Positions 19,693-30,697 of a stretch of DNA of 64,000 nt are shown piece after piece. Source of the DNA: Corynebacterium rouxii (GTDB lineage: Bacteria > Actinomycetota > Actinomycetes > Mycobacteriales > Mycobacteriaceae); the NCBI RefSeq assembly GCF_902702935.1, contig NZ_LR738855.1, forward strand, positions 1,550,001 to 1,614,000, in the 5' to 3' direction. The first letter of the stretch is position 1. Each line of letters opens with the position of its first letter. Made by a program: the position numbers and the translations under genes. Below the pieces are notes generated by a model that saw only the letters and a list, made by a program, of their open reading frames with translations, was not told the DNA's origin and made no database searches.

Positions 19693-19922
19693 TCGTGGGA
19701 TTCTAGCAAACCTGCGCTAGCGAGTGCGGAAAGCCTGCGCAACAATTCTTCACACAAATGTTTCGGCCTCTCGGCCACTACGCACACACGGCCGTCGACA
19801 AGGTTGGAAGCAGAACCAGCCAATGCGAGTTCCTTTGCTTGGGAATACACCCACTAGCGAAATCCCACTCCCTGTACTGCGCCAAGTACCCACGCCGTAA
19901 GCCGTGCATTCGTATCATGCAT
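19683..19922 (-). pseudogene. acyP: Acylphosphatase remnant with amber codon in the active-site loop
   Basis: In frame from ATG 19922 the sequence reads MHDTNARLTAWVLGAVQGVGFR, then TAG at 19856-19854, then WVYSQAKELALAGSASNL and DGRVCVVAE. This is the acylphosphatase core, whose catalytic loop is GxVQGVGFRWW; the first Trp codon appears to have become TAG. The catalytic Arg just before it is still encoded. Homology fades after about CEELL and the frame ends at 19683, 10-15 codons short of the usual 92-97. The start shares one base with the stop of the symporter gene (TAATG), and the end overlaps the smc start, so the operon frame is kept while the gene is dead. A sequencing error at one base cannot be excluded, but the lost C-terminus argues against it. 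Confidence 0.88.
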
Positions 19923-21409
19923 TAGACTTCGCGCACAATCTTGTGATCGCGACGTGTGACTGGGTCAGATCCGTCCCAGCATTCGATGTTACGAACATTA
20001 GGAAGCATATCGCGGTGGAATACCGGATCAAATCCCTTAGCCTTTTGCTGGTTGTAGTTCTTCAGCAGAGCAACAGCCACGCCACCCAGAGGCACGATAG
20101 CGATCAGGTTAATAACCACCATGGTTGCAGCGAATGTATCGCCCAAAGCCCATACCAACGGCAACGGACCTATAGCGCCACCAAATACGCAAGCGACAAC
20201 GATCAAACGGAAAATCGTCATGGTGGTCTTCGATTGCGTGAAGAACTCGATATTGGACTGCGCCAAGAATGTATTACCGATAACCGATGAGAACGCCAAG
20301 AAAAACAAAATAACAGTGATGAAGTGCGTACCCCATACACCGACTTCCCCGCTCAATGCCTGCTGAGTAAGCGTGGCACCTTTAACGTCCGCACCATATT
20401 CTGGATCACTCAGCAAAATGATAAACGCAGTAATCGAGCACACGAGAATAGTGTCGAAGTAAACGCCCAAAGTTTGCACCAGTCCTTGCTTTACTGGGTG
20501 CGAAACATTGGCAGTACCTGCCGCATTGGGAGCAGATCCTTGTCCTGCCTCATTGGAGAACAAGCCGCGTCGCATACCGTTCATAAATGCAGCGCCGACG
20601 GTGGCGCCTGCGATCTCTTCAAAACCCAGCGCATGACCAATAATATCGCCAAACATGCCAGGGATTTTTTCGACATTAAGCACCAAAACAATGATGCCAA
20701 TGGCCATGTAAGCCAAAGCCATGAGAGGAACCACAATTTGGGTAAAGTTAGCAATACGCTGCACGCCACCAAAAATGATGACACCAGTCAGCAGTGCCAA
20801 TACTGCGCCAACGATAATCTTGAATTGATTATCGTTCGTACCTAGCGATTCGCCCACTGCCTCAGCAATAGAGTTTGACTGAATCGAGTTATACACAAAG
20901 CCGTAGGTAACAGTGATCGCCACACCAAAAATGACGGCCAACCATTTCGCGTTCAGTCCACGCGTCATATAAAACGCAGGACCCCCGCGGTAGGTGCCGT
21001 CATCGGTTTTAGTTTTCCACAGCTGTGCCAGTGTTGATTCTACGAATGCAGTTGCGCCACCCAACAGCGCAATCATCCACATCCAGAACACGGCACCAGG
21101 GCCGCCTAGGGTGATTGCCACTGCAACACCTGCAACGTTTCCGGTTCCCACGCGTGAAGCAGCAGAAATTGTAAACGCCTTGAATGCAGAGATACCTTCT
21201 GCGTCCGTATGTGATTCTGGGGTGTCGTTCTTTTCTACGACTGCTCGGAACATCTCCGGAATCATCCGAATTTGGACGAGGATTGTGCGCCACGCGAAAT
21301 AAAGACCGGCTGCTATCAGAAGAAATGGAATGATCTTCCAATAATTATCGTTAATGTCATCTGTGATGAACGTCTGCAGGCTTTCCATAGAGTGGAATAG
21401 TACTGGCAC
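19922..21409 (-). CDS. Sodium:alanine symporter (AGCS family)
   Basis: Membrane transporter of 495 residues that brings in alanine or a similar small amino acid with sodium. Around ten hydrophobic segments are visible. Family sequences include FKAFTISAASRVGTGNVAGV (about 75-94), GPGAVFWMW, GMRRGLFSNEAGQGSAPNAAGTANV split over a conserved motif near 280-305, and RGGPAFYMTRGL. The frame starts with GTG at 21409; an ATG seven codons later (21388) is equally plausible, and neither has a convincing ribosome binding site. It lies between mutM and the acyP remnant and overlaps the latter by one base. Confidence 0.93.
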   Translation of the reverse strand: MPVLFHSMESLQTFITDDINDNYWKIIPFLLIAAGLYFAWRTILVQIRMIPEMFRAVVEKNDTPESHTDAEGISAFKAFTISAASRVGTGNVAGVAVAITLGGPGAVFWMWMIALLGGATAFVESTLAQLWKTKTDDGTYRGGPAFYMTRGLNAKWLAVIFGVAITVTYGFVYNSIQSNSIAEAVGESLGTNDNQFKIIVGAVLALLTGVIIFGGVQRIANFTQIVVPLMALAYMAIGIIVLVLNVEKIPGMFGDIIGHALGFEEIAGATVGAAFMNGMRRGLFSNEAGQGSAPNAAGTANVSHPVKQGLVQTLGVYFDTILVCSITAFIILLSDPEYGADVKGATLTQQALSGEVGVWGTHFITVILFFLAFSSVIGNTFLAQSNIEFFTQSKTTMTIFRLIVVACVFGGAIGPLPLVWALGDTFAATMVVINLIAIVPLGGVAVALLKNYNQQKAKGFDPVFHRDMLPNVRNIECWDGSDPVTRRDHKIVREV

Positions 21410-21487
21410 ATGCGGTAATCACGTAAATTTACCTATGGTGTTGATAACGTTTTCCGCGACAATGCTATGCCGATCACGTATCGTGGC

Positions 21488-22378
21488 CTAGCGCATAAGC
21501 TGACAACGTGGGCAAAAATGACTCGAGCGGTTAGCAAACTTTTCACGGATAATATTCATCCCACAGCGATCGCACGCTCGACCTTGTTGACCGTAGGCAT
21601 GAAGAGATACATCAAAATAACCCGATTGCCCATTGACGTTAACATAAAGAGAGTCGAAGCTAGTTCCGCCTTGAACTAAAGCGGCGTTCATGACTCGCTG
21701 ACCGTGTTCGAGCAAATTACTTAACTGTGCGACAGACAAATGCGAGGCTGGAGTTTGCGGATGAATTTGCGCAGCCCACAACATCTCATCGGCGTAAATA
21801 TTGCCGATCCCAGAGACAATTTCTTGGTTAAGCAGGACTCTTTTAATTTCACTATTTTTCGTACGGATCAATCGCGCAAGATCTTCTCTTTCGAGTTGAG
21901 GATCTAAAAGATCACGTGCAATGTGGGTGATCTGTTCTGGAACGCAGCCGTGAGCGGTTTCTACAAATGTGGTCGGCGCCCAATAACCAAAAGTGCGCTG
22001 ATCAACAAACCAAAGCTCATAGCTTTCTTGAGCATCCGGGCGGACAATCGTGGTACGAATTCTACGATGAGAATGCAGAGTCGAATCGTGGGTTTTGATC
22101 AACATTTGGCCGCTCATACCCAAATGAATCAGAAGCCCCTGCTGGGAAGCTCCACATGTAGAGTCGCCATGGTCTGCGAGCTCGAACCACAAAAATTTGC
22201 CACGGCGACCTATACGAGTGATCTCACGACCTTGTATTGACCCTATGAGTTCGCCGGCCCCACCTTCAACTGTCCTAATGCTGCGGGGATGCTCAACAGC
22301 AACATCGATGATAGTTGCGCCAAGCACAAAGGGAGTAAGCCCGCGGCGTACAACCTCAACTTCTGGCAGTTCAGGCAT
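21488..22378 (-). CDS. mutM: Formamidopyrimidine-DNA glycosylase
   Basis: Base-excision repair enzyme that removes 8-oxoguanine and other oxidised purines and cuts the backbone. It has 296 residues. The N-terminal Pro-2 nucleophile and Glu-3 are in MPELPEVEVVRRGL. The C-terminus holds the zinc finger CDRCGM...HFCPRCQ. The helix-two-turn-helix precedes it (LLNQEIVSGIGNIYADEML). It starts 17 bases after rnc, and the two are certainly co-transcribed. Confidence 0.96.
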   Translation of the reverse strand: MPELPEVEVVRRGLTPFVLGATIIDVAVEHPRSIRTVEGGAGELIGSIQGREITRIGRRGKFLWFELADHGDSTCGASQQGLLIHLGMSGQMLIKTHDSTLHSHRRIRTTIVRPDAQESYELWFVDQRTFGYWAPTTFVETAHGCVPEQITHIARDLLDPQLEREDLARLIRTKNSEIKRVLLNQEIVSGIGNIYADEMLWAAQIHPQTPASHLSVAQLSNLLEHGQRVMNAALVQGGTSFDSLYVNVNGQSGYFDVSLHAYGQQGRACDRCGMNIIREKFANRSSHFCPRCQLMR

Positions 22379-22395
22379 GAAGATCCTCTAAGCTG

Positions 22396-23145
22396 TTAGA
22401 CAAACGCGGGATTATCTTGAAGGAAGTCAACCGCTTTGTGGGCTGCAGCTTGCTCCGCAAGTTTTTTGTTTGTTCCAACACCAGTTCCTAGCACAGTGCC
22501 ATGAACTGCAACCTCTGCTGTGAAAGTTTGTTCGTGCTCTGGCCCCGTAACAGTAGATGTATAAGTTGGCATCTCAAGATTGCGCTCTGCCAAGCGCTCT
22601 TGCAAGGTGGTTTTCCAGTCTTGGTGAAGACCCGTAGCACTTGCCGTATCGATCTTGTGCTTGAACAGACGAAGCACCGTGTCCCGAGCAACTTCAAAAC
22701 CATGCGCTAGGTAAATAGCACCGAGAAGCGCCTCCGTCGTATCTGCGAGAATTGAGTCCTTGCTGCGACCGTCGTGAAGCTGTTCACCTTTACCCAGCAA
22801 AATGTGCTGTCCCAAGTTAATTTCGCGAGCAATATCTGCGAGCCCATAACGACTCACGATACTCGCGCGCATCTTGGAAATATCACTTTCAGGGCTCGAC
22901 GTGTACTGCTGATACAACTGCCCTGCGACAGAAAGCCCTAAGACCGAATCACCTAGAAACTCCAAGCGCTCATTGTTGGGAAGCATGCCATTTTCGTTAG
23001 CAAACGAACGGTGCGTTAATGCCAGAACGAGTAGCTCACGTGGGATGTTAACCCCCAACGCATCAATCAGTGGTTGGTGATCAACACTCTCGAATTCAAG
23101 TCGTAGCGCCTGCTCACCAGTGACGCGCTTTTTTCTCCTGCTCAC
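22396..23145 (-). CDS. rnc: Ribonuclease III
   Basis: Double-strand-specific endoribonuclease that processes rRNA precursors and some mRNAs. The catalytic domain carries NERLEFLGDSVLGLSV (metal-binding Glu and Asp), and the last 75 residues form a dsRNA-binding domain (DWKTTLQERLAERNLEMPTY, ending in AEQAAAHKAVDFL). I chose the GTG at 23145, which overlaps the DUF177 stop as GTGA and has GGAG upstream. A frame eight codons longer lies inside the neighbour. This gives 249 residues, typical for the family. Confidence 0.95.
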   Translation of the reverse strand: MSRRKKRVTGEQALRLEFESVDHQPLIDALGVNIPRELLVLALTHRSFANENGMLPNNERLEFLGDSVLGLSVAGQLYQQYTSSPESDISKMRASIVSRYGLADIAREINLGQHILLGKGEQLHDGRSKDSILADTTEALLGAIYLAHGFEVARDTVLRLFKHKIDTASATGLHQDWKTTLQERLAERNLEMPTYTSTVTGPEHEQTFTAEVAVHGTVLGTGVGTNKKLAEQAAAHKAVDFLQDNPAFV

Positions 23146-23672
23146 AGGAACTTCTCCAATCCAGCCCAACGAGGATCAACTAGTTCTGTTTCTCCTGCAA
23201 TACCATCAGGTTCTGGCACATCAGAATCCGACTGCACACAACCGCCTTCACACTGTGGATTAAACGGCAGTGACATCCCCGCCTCATCAATAACAGCTTG
23301 CAGAATATCCACGGTGTCACCGGTAATTACCGTGACATCGTCGTCTTCACCGTCACCGTCATCTCCAGTGATAAAGTCTTCGGTCAACGCAAACACTTCG
23401 TTAACATGAAATTGCGCCTGCGGTGCCATGTGCTGGAGACACCGCACACACTCACCAGAGAGCTCCGCAGACACATCTGCATCCACCATTAATGCATCTC
23501 CGAGTGGAGTAATGGTGGCATTGACTGTAACGTCACCGTTTTCGGGGATCGCAATCATCGCAGGGCCAATTCGGACAGGGCTGGGGCCTGTCTGCTGCAC
23601 CGACGCTGGAACTGCACTGCCGCGTACTAAAGTTCCAACGTTAAAAACAAAGGGAGAAGACTCAGTATTCAT
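23142..23672 (-). CDS. DUF177 (YceD) family protein
   Basis: Member of the family that in plants and bacteria is linked to 23S rRNA accumulation. It has 176 residues. The metal-type cysteine motif CVRCLQ (about 93-98) and a second pair in CEGGC (about 142-146) are characteristic. In most bacteria rpmF follows, but here rnc follows with a 4-base overlap, the usual actinobacterial order. An acidic loop with several Asp and Glu lies near residue 110. Confidence 0.9.
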   Translation of the reverse strand: MNTESSPFVFNVGTLVRGSAVPASVQQTGPSPVRIGPAMIAIPENGDVTVNATITPLGDALMVDADVSAELSGECVRCLQHMAPQAQFHVNEVFALTEDFITGDDGDGEDDDVTVITGDTVDILQAVIDEAGMSLPFNPQCEGGCVQSDSDVPEPDGIAGETELVDPRWAGLEKFL

Positions 23673-23712
23673 CGTTGCACTAGTGTACTCGCGTCACGAT
23701 ATCTTCGGTGAA

Positions 23713-24426
23713 TTATGACTGTGAATGGTTCCCACCGCCGGACGCGCCGGCACCACGTCGCAAAGCTGCTCGATCACGAGAGATCGTCCGCAATGTAGAC
23801 GACAAGGATTCCTCGAGATCCGCTAGCTTGTTTTCCACAAAGGTATCGCATTCTTTGCGCAGTCTGTTGGAGTCTGCATGCGCCGCATCTACTACCCTAT
23901 GGGCCTCTTCGTTCGCACGACGGACCACTTCAGCTTCGCTCACCAGTCGCTGTTGTTCTGCCAGTCCATCGTCAACAGAGCGCTGGTATTGATCGTTACC
24001 GCTTGCGATAAGTCGCTCGGCCTCAGCCTGCGCACGATTTACGGTATCGTCCGCTTCACGACGAGCACCGTCCACGAGACGATCTGCCTCGTCCTGAGCT
24101 TGACGTACCACGCGTTCTGCGTGTTCTTCAGCGTCTGCGACTAATGCATCGGCTTCTTCACGGGACTGCGTCACAGTACGACGAGCTTCCTCGTTAGCCT
24201 CATCAATTGTTGTGCGTGCGCGTTCTTGCGCACCGCGCAAAATCTCATCTTGTTGATCGATCACATCTTGAGCATCATCAATTTCATTAGGCAGCGCATT
24301 ACGTGCCTCATCGATCAAAGCAAGCATATGATGCCGTGGAACCATACAGTTTGAGGTCATCGGGACGCCGGTGGACTTTTCTAGTATGTCAATAAGTTCA
24401 TCGAAGCATTCGAATACGCGGTACAT
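23713..24426 (-). CDS. sepIVA: SepIVA-like DivIVA-domain septation protein
   Basis: Coiled-coil protein homologous to mycobacterial SepIVA (Rv2927c), which acts in septation and cell elongation. From ATG 24426 (MYRVFECFDELI) it has 237 residues. The short N-terminal domain (about 1-25) resembles the membrane-binding head of DivIVA proteins. From about residue 55 almost everything is charged heptad sequence rich in Ala, Glu and Arg. The end is Gly/Ser-rich. Its position directly upstream of DUF177-rnc-fpg is the same as in Mycobacterium, which supports the assignment. Upstream in-frame starts exist but homologues start at MYRVFE. Confidence 0.88.
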   Translation of the reverse strand: MYRVFECFDELIDILEKSTGVPMTSNCMVPRHHMLALIDEARNALPNEIDDAQDVIDQQDEILRGAQERARTTIDEANEEARRTVTQSREEADALVADAEEHAERVVRQAQDEADRLVDGARREADDTVNRAQAEAERLIASGNDQYQRSVDDGLAEQQRLVSEAEVVRRANEEAHRVVDAAHADSNRLRKECDTFVENKLADLEESLSSTLRTISRDRAALRRGAGASGGGNHSQS

Positions 24427-24521
24427 GATAAACATGGTAACCAAGTAACTGTTGTGTCGCTTGTTAATATCAACGCGTGTTGCCCCTTTATAGAGTTCTA
24501 CCTCTTATTATTGCAACAAAA

Positions 24522-24574
24522 AGACCCCTCTGACACTAGTCAATTTTTTCGACCGACTAGTACTAGAGGGGGCC
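24522..24574 (-). terminator. Terminator of gdhA
   Basis: On the minus strand CCCCCTCT pairs with AGAGGGGT (one wobble pair) and ACTAGT occurs in both arms. The loop contains AAAAAA, and the hairpin is followed by CTTTTTG. It lies 20 bases beyond the gdhA stop, so it is a convincing intrinsic terminator. Confidence 0.88.
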
Positions 24575-24594
24575 ACTGCACCCGTTAACAGAAC

Positions 24595-26358
<1,764 letters not shown>

Positions 26359-27525
26359 ATGCCCCACCCCAATCGCACGTTCAAGATTGTGATCGCTCCA
26401 GATTCTTTTAAATCCACCGCTACCACTTCACAAGCTGCGGCTTTTATTGCGGAAGGCATTCAAGCAGCCGTTCAAAGCAACGAGTGCGAAGGTATAAACG
26501 TTGAGATAACAACGGTTCCCATGGCGGACGGTGGCGAAGGTACGTCGTCATGCTTCGAAGGAATCGACATCACGCTTCCGACAACAGATGCCAATGGCCG
26601 ACTTACCGAAGCGACTTATCGTTTCGACCCACAATCGGAAACTGCGTACATTGATGTGGCAGCAGCCTCCGGATTACCTGCAGTAGAAGATGAACTTCGC
26701 CCGCTTACTGCAGATACTTACGGCACCGGTGTCCTTATTGCGGATGCAGAAACTCGAGGTGCTCGACGCATTGTATTGGGACTAGGCGGAACTGCCACCA
26801 CCGATGCCGGAACCGGAATATTAGTGGCTTTAGGTGCAACACCTATGAATAAGCAAGGCCTGCCCCTACGCCAAGGCGGTGGAGCCCTCGGTGAGCTTGA
26901 TTATCTCGACACCGCCCAAGTAAACATCCCTGCGGCTGCCATGTCGTGGGTACTGCTTACCGACGTTAACTCCCCTGCAACTGGTCCTGAAGGCACAGCA
27001 CATACCTTTGCTTCCCAAAAAGGAGCCTCCGCGGAAGACATAGCCATGTTAGAAAACGGGATCGCAACAATCTGTGCTGTTTCCGGTGTTGATCCGACAA
27101 CCCCAGGTCTAGGTGCCGCAGGCGGACTTCCCATTGGAATCACATGGCTTTCTAGCCTTATCCATGGCAACAATAACAATGTGGTTATCATGCCCGGCGC
27201 GCAGGTGGTTGCCAACGCATGCAATCTTGAAGAACACATTGCGAATGCCGATCTCGTGATTACTGGTGAAGGTCGCTTGGATCATACTTCGTTTAATACC
27301 AAGGTCGTTGGCACTATCGCCCGTCTCGCAGCACAGCATGAAGTAGACATGATGGTTCTTGCCGGTAGCGTAGAGCCTAGTTGCTCTCAACAATTCGATC
27401 ATTTATCGATGACAGCAGTCGAGCTACCTGACTTCAAGGAGCATTTGAGCGTGCGAGATCAGATCCGTTCCGCAGCGCAACAGGCCTTTACTACTTATGC
27501 GCTGACAAAAACGGTCCAAGGATAA
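26359..27525 (+). CDS. glxK: Glycerate kinase
   Basis: Phosphorylates glycerate with ATP, feeding it into lower glycolysis. The protein is the GlxK/GarK family type, 388 residues from ATG 26359, which has AAGGATAGG in front. Key segments are FKIVIAPDSFKST at the start, VPMADGGEGTSSCFEG (about 55-70), GLGGTATTDAGTGILVALG (about 140-158) and TGEGRLDHTS (about 301). A longer frame exists upstream but has no homology. It ends inside the opposite-strand gene at 27495-27923, a 31-base tail-to-tail overlap. Confidence 0.93.
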   Translation: MPHPNRTFKIVIAPDSFKSTATTSQAAAFIAEGIQAAVQSNECEGINVEITTVPMADGGEGTSSCFEGIDITLPTTDANGRLTEATYRFDPQSETAYIDVAAASGLPAVEDELRPLTADTYGTGVLIADAETRGARRIVLGLGGTATTDAGTGILVALGATPMNKQGLPLRQGGGALGELDYLDTAQVNIPAAAMSWVLLTDVNSPATGPEGTAHTFASQKGASAEDIAMLENGIATICAVSGVDPTTPGLGAAGGLPIGITWLSSLIHGNNNNVVIMPGAQVVANACNLEEHIANADLVITGEGRLDHTSFNTKVVGTIARLAAQHEVDMMVLAGSVEPSCSQQFDHLSMTAVELPDFKEHLSVRDQIRSAAQQAFTTYALTKTVQG

Positions 27526-27923
27526 GCTGCTGGAACTTCGTAGCGTTGCTCGTCTGTGAAGTCGAATGCATCGTTACTCAAGCGTGCGGCGGGGGTGAGC
27601 AGGCGCGAATATGTCATTGCCGTCTCGTTGAGTGATCCGTTCAAACCATCAACCACGATGGTAAATCGCTGGAGGGATAACTCATCGAGCGCTACGACGT
27701 CATCACTGAGCTCATCTGCGGTTTCCGCACCTCGATCGCGCAGATACGTAGTGGTTAGTTCTTCGCGAACACTGTCTGGTTGAGGAGATTGCGGTTGATG
27801 ATCCACGTGCGCGCTGTGCACTACGTTGTCTCGCACCAGCAGCGCTGTGAGAGCGTCGATACGCTCGATAAGATGACGGGCTGCAGGTTCGTCAATTAAA
27901 CAGTCAAACACAATCCTAGGCAT
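27495..27923 (-). CDS. Hypothetical protein, 142 aa
   Basis: I do not recognise the family. It is a small acidic soluble protein with a beta-like start (MPRIVFDCLID), a central Asp/Glu-rich helix and no signal or membrane segment. The start is only about 30 bases from the divergent DUF4921 gene, so they share a promoter region. The 3' end overlaps glxK by 31 bases, which may couple their transcript ends. The phrase FTIVVDGLNGSLNETAMTYS (about 86-105) is the most distinctive part. Confidence 0.72.
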   Translation of the reverse strand: MPRIVFDCLIDEPAARHLIERIDALTALLVRDNVVHSAHVDHQPQSPQPDSVREELTTTYLRDRGAETADELSDDVVALDELSLQRFTIVVDGLNGSLNETAMTYSRLLTPAARLSNDAFDFTDEQRYEVPAAYPWTVFVSA

Positions 27924-27954
27924 GTGTTTAGCCTAGCGAATATCCTTGAAAGAT

Positions 27955-29283
27955 ATGAACGGCCACATGTACTCTCACCCCACCGCTATCCAGACAATGC
28001 CTGATGGAACCATAAAGCAGGTCAACCCGTTTTCGGGCACGGAGGTGTGGACAGTCCCAGGCCGTGGCCATAGACCACTATCTACGCCACAAGGGAATAT
28101 CACTCCGATTACACCAAGTGATCACTCAAATACTTGCGCTTTTTGTTCGGATCGTTATCTCGATACTCCGCCTGAAAAGGCTCGTATCGTTCGTGACGAT
28201 GACGGCTGGACAATACTAAGAGGAGTGCTGCCGGATCGTTTGCACGATTCAGTTCCTGCGTTTCGTAGGGTTTCTAATCTGTTCGAAATTGTTTCTTATG
28301 ATTACTGGCGCAACAACTACGGCTTCAGTATGGATCTTGAAACCACAGATTGGATGCAGTCCTATATCAGCACCGAAAAAGGCCGAGAGCATGTGCTTGC
28401 CACGGTGCGCACAAAACTCCAGGCCGCAGGAATACAGGACATGCCTGACGACGCCACCTTGCTCCCCCAAGGCGAAGCATTTTTCGGAGGCGGCCATGAC
28501 CTCATCATCGGACAACGTCATTTTGTCCCTGATGCAACACAAAGTGATCAGCTCGCGTCTGCTGGGATGCTGAGTCCGGACGAGCATTTTGCCTTTATTT
28601 TCTTTACTGTCGACGCACTGCGCGAAGCTTATCAGCGCAATAGGTATGCACCCTATGTGGCAGTATTCCAAAACTGGTTAAAGCCAGCTGGCGCATCCTT
28701 TGACCATCTGCATAAGCAGCTTGTTGCCATCGATGAGCGTGGCGTGCATGGGGAAACGGAAATAGCCAAACTACGCAATTACCCCAACATGTACAACGAG
28801 TGGGCTGTTGACTACGCAGGCCAGCGCAATTTGATCATCGCGGAAAATGATCATGCAGTCTGCTTTGCTGGTTTTGGTCACCGTTATCCCACATTGGAAG
28901 TTTTTTCTCGTTCGGCTACCCCTGAGCCATGGTTACAAACGAATGAAGAAATTAAGGCGATGAGTGATCTCATTCATGCATGTCATGCTGCAGCTGGCCC
29001 ACACGTTCCGTGCAATGAAGAATGGCACCACAAGCCTATCGATCTTGATATCGCAATGCCATGGCGAGTGATGATCAAGTGGCGCGTATCAACACTGGCA
29101 GGTTTTGAGGGAAGTACCAAGGTGTATCTCAACACTTTGTCTCCGTGGGATGTCCGTGATCGGGTCGTGCCTCGACTTTATGAGCTCAGAGACAGTGGTG
29201 CCATCGATGGTTCTATTCGGATTGCCACCGAATGTTCCGTGCGTCGAAATAGTCTTCTGTACAACAAAAATCTCAACATGTAG
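27955..29283 (+). CDS. DUF4921 / GalT-like HIT-superfamily protein
   Basis: Resembles galactose-1-phosphate uridylyltransferase and belongs to the DUF4921 group. Its substrate is unknown. It has 442 residues from ATG 27955; an in-frame TTG nine bases earlier is possible. Features are FSGTEVWTVPGRGHRPL near the start, a zinc-like pair CAFC (about 62-65), and a HIT-type catalytic segment FDHLHKQLVAIDERG (about 251-265). A second His/Trp-rich part (NEEWHHKPIDLDIAMPWR) lies near 360. It is probably a nucleotidyl transferase or hydrolase. The M20 peptidase follows within 45 bases. Confidence 0.85.
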   Translation: MNGHMYSHPTAIQTMPDGTIKQVNPFSGTEVWTVPGRGHRPLSTPQGNITPITPSDHSNTCAFCSDRYLDTPPEKARIVRDDDGWTILRGVLPDRLHDSVPAFRRVSNLFEIVSYDYWRNNYGFSMDLETTDWMQSYISTEKGREHVLATVRTKLQAAGIQDMPDDATLLPQGEAFFGGGHDLIIGQRHFVPDATQSDQLASAGMLSPDEHFAFIFFTVDALREAYQRNRYAPYVAVFQNWLKPAGASFDHLHKQLVAIDERGVHGETEIAKLRNYPNMYNEWAVDYAGQRNLIIAENDHAVCFAGFGHRYPTLEVFSRSATPEPWLQTNEEIKAMSDLIHACHAAAGPHVPCNEEWHHKPIDLDIAMPWRVMIKWRVSTLAGFEGSTKVYLNTLSPWDVRDRVVPRLYELRDSGAIDGSIRIATECSVRRNSLLYNKNLNM

Positions 29284-29326
29284 CGCAACTACAGCGAGTT
29301 ATGAGCTTTCCCCTATGGTGGAGTTT

Positions 29327-30616
29327 ATGACTTTTAACGAAGCCAAATCTTCCACTATGAAAACAGTGCTCGCACACAGTATGGAACGCTTAGAGTGGCA
29401 GCGCGATATATACAAGCGCATGCACCAGCATCCAGAATTATCGGGCACCGAGCAATGGACCGCCCAATTGATCTGCGATGAATTGAAACAATTTGATTGC
29501 GAGGTCACTACCCATATTGGTGGCTACGGAATTGTCGCTGTCTTTCGCAATGGCGACGGCCCCTGCGTTCTCATGCGCGCAGATTTCGATGGCCTGCCAG
29601 TGCTAGAACTCACGGGCGCCGAGTTTGCGTCGACACGCAAACAAGATCGCAACGGCACCTTGGTGCCCGTCATGCATGCTTGTGGTCACGACATGCATAC
29701 CACTGCACTTTTGGGATGCTGCGCAGCTCTTAATGCTCATCGCGATGCATGGTCAGGAACGTTTGTGGCATTGTTCCAACCATCGGAAGAAAATGGTCAA
29801 GGCGCCGCAGCCATGGTTTCCGACGGATTAGGCCGTGCAATCCCACGTCCCGATGTCTGCTTTGGTCAGCACATTGTGCCTGGACCTGCTGGCCAAGTAA
29901 TGACAATGCCTGGACCTGCACTCGCAGCCTGCGATTCTATTGAGATAATTATCACGGGCCGTTCCGCCCACGGTTCCATGCCCCATAACGCCATCGATCC
30001 CACGTATATTGCCTCGATGATCGTGATTAGGCTGCAAGGTATTGTCGGGCGCGAAATCCCACCAGACCAATTCGCGGTAGTTTCTGTGGGCACCTTAGAG
30101 TCTGGAAATTCGAATAACACCATTCCAGGTACTGCCCGCATCGTTGTGAACTGTCGCATGTACGACGAGGGGGTTCGCGATACCCTCTACTCCGCAATCG
30201 AACGCGTCGTACGCGCCGAATGCGCAGCCCAATCAACAACCGTTGACCCAACATTTAGGTACTTCGCCCACGGCCCCTTGACCAGCAACAATAGCGAAGT
30301 TTTTGCTACGGTTAGGCCACAACTCGATGCCCACTTCGGCGATAAGTCAACAAAAGCAGAAAAGTGGACAGCATCGGAAGACTTTTCCAACATTCCGGAC
30401 GCATTTCAAGCGCCGTACCTTTTTTGGACAGTTGGTTGCACCCCTCAACAACAGTGGGAAGCTGCACGTGACGCTGGAACCATCGATCAAGACATTCCAG
30501 TAAATCATTCAGGGACGTTCCTGCCGGATTTTGTCCCAACTGTCACTTCATCTACGCAAGCTGCCATTATTGCCGTACTCAGTTATCTCACTCCAGACAC
30601 TCCCCCCTCGAAGTGA
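29327..30616 (+). CDS. M20 family metallopeptidase / amidohydrolase
   Basis: Zinc amidohydrolase of the AmiA/HipO/AbgB type that cleaves N-acyl amino acids or similar amides. It has 429 residues from ATG 29327, which follows GGTGGAG; a longer frame runs back into the preceding gene and is not credible. It shows MRADFDGLPVLE, the metal-binding HACGHDMHTTALLGC (about 115), QPSEENGQGAAAM with the general-base Glu (about 150), and a dimerisation insert with GRSAHGSMPH. No signal peptide is seen, so it acts in the cytoplasm. The natural substrate cannot be told. Confidence 0.9.
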   Translation: MTFNEAKSSTMKTVLAHSMERLEWQRDIYKRMHQHPELSGTEQWTAQLICDELKQFDCEVTTHIGGYGIVAVFRNGDGPCVLMRADFDGLPVLELTGAEFASTRKQDRNGTLVPVMHACGHDMHTTALLGCCAALNAHRDAWSGTFVALFQPSEENGQGAAAMVSDGLGRAIPRPDVCFGQHIVPGPAGQVMTMPGPALAACDSIEIIITGRSAHGSMPHNAIDPTYIASMIVIRLQGIVGREIPPDQFAVVSVGTLESGNSNNTIPGTARIVVNCRMYDEGVRDTLYSAIERVVRAECAAQSTTVDPTFRYFAHGPLTSNNSEVFATVRPQLDAHFGDKSTKAEKWTASEDFSNIPDAFQAPYLFWTVGCTPQQQWEAARDAGTIDQDIPVNHSGTFLPDFVPTVTSSTQAAIIAVLSYLTPDTPPSK

Positions 30617-30697
30617 CTTAGCCCATAACTAGGTTCCGATCGGAATGCCCATTTGGCTCCGAGAGTACAAAACAGACAAGTAAGATAGCACTTCGAA

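Noticed and set aside
29105-29326. N-terminal extension of the M20 peptidase reaching back into the DUF4921 gene
   Set aside because: The extension lies almost wholly in another frame of the preceding gene and has no homology. The ATG at 29327 has a proper ribosome binding site.
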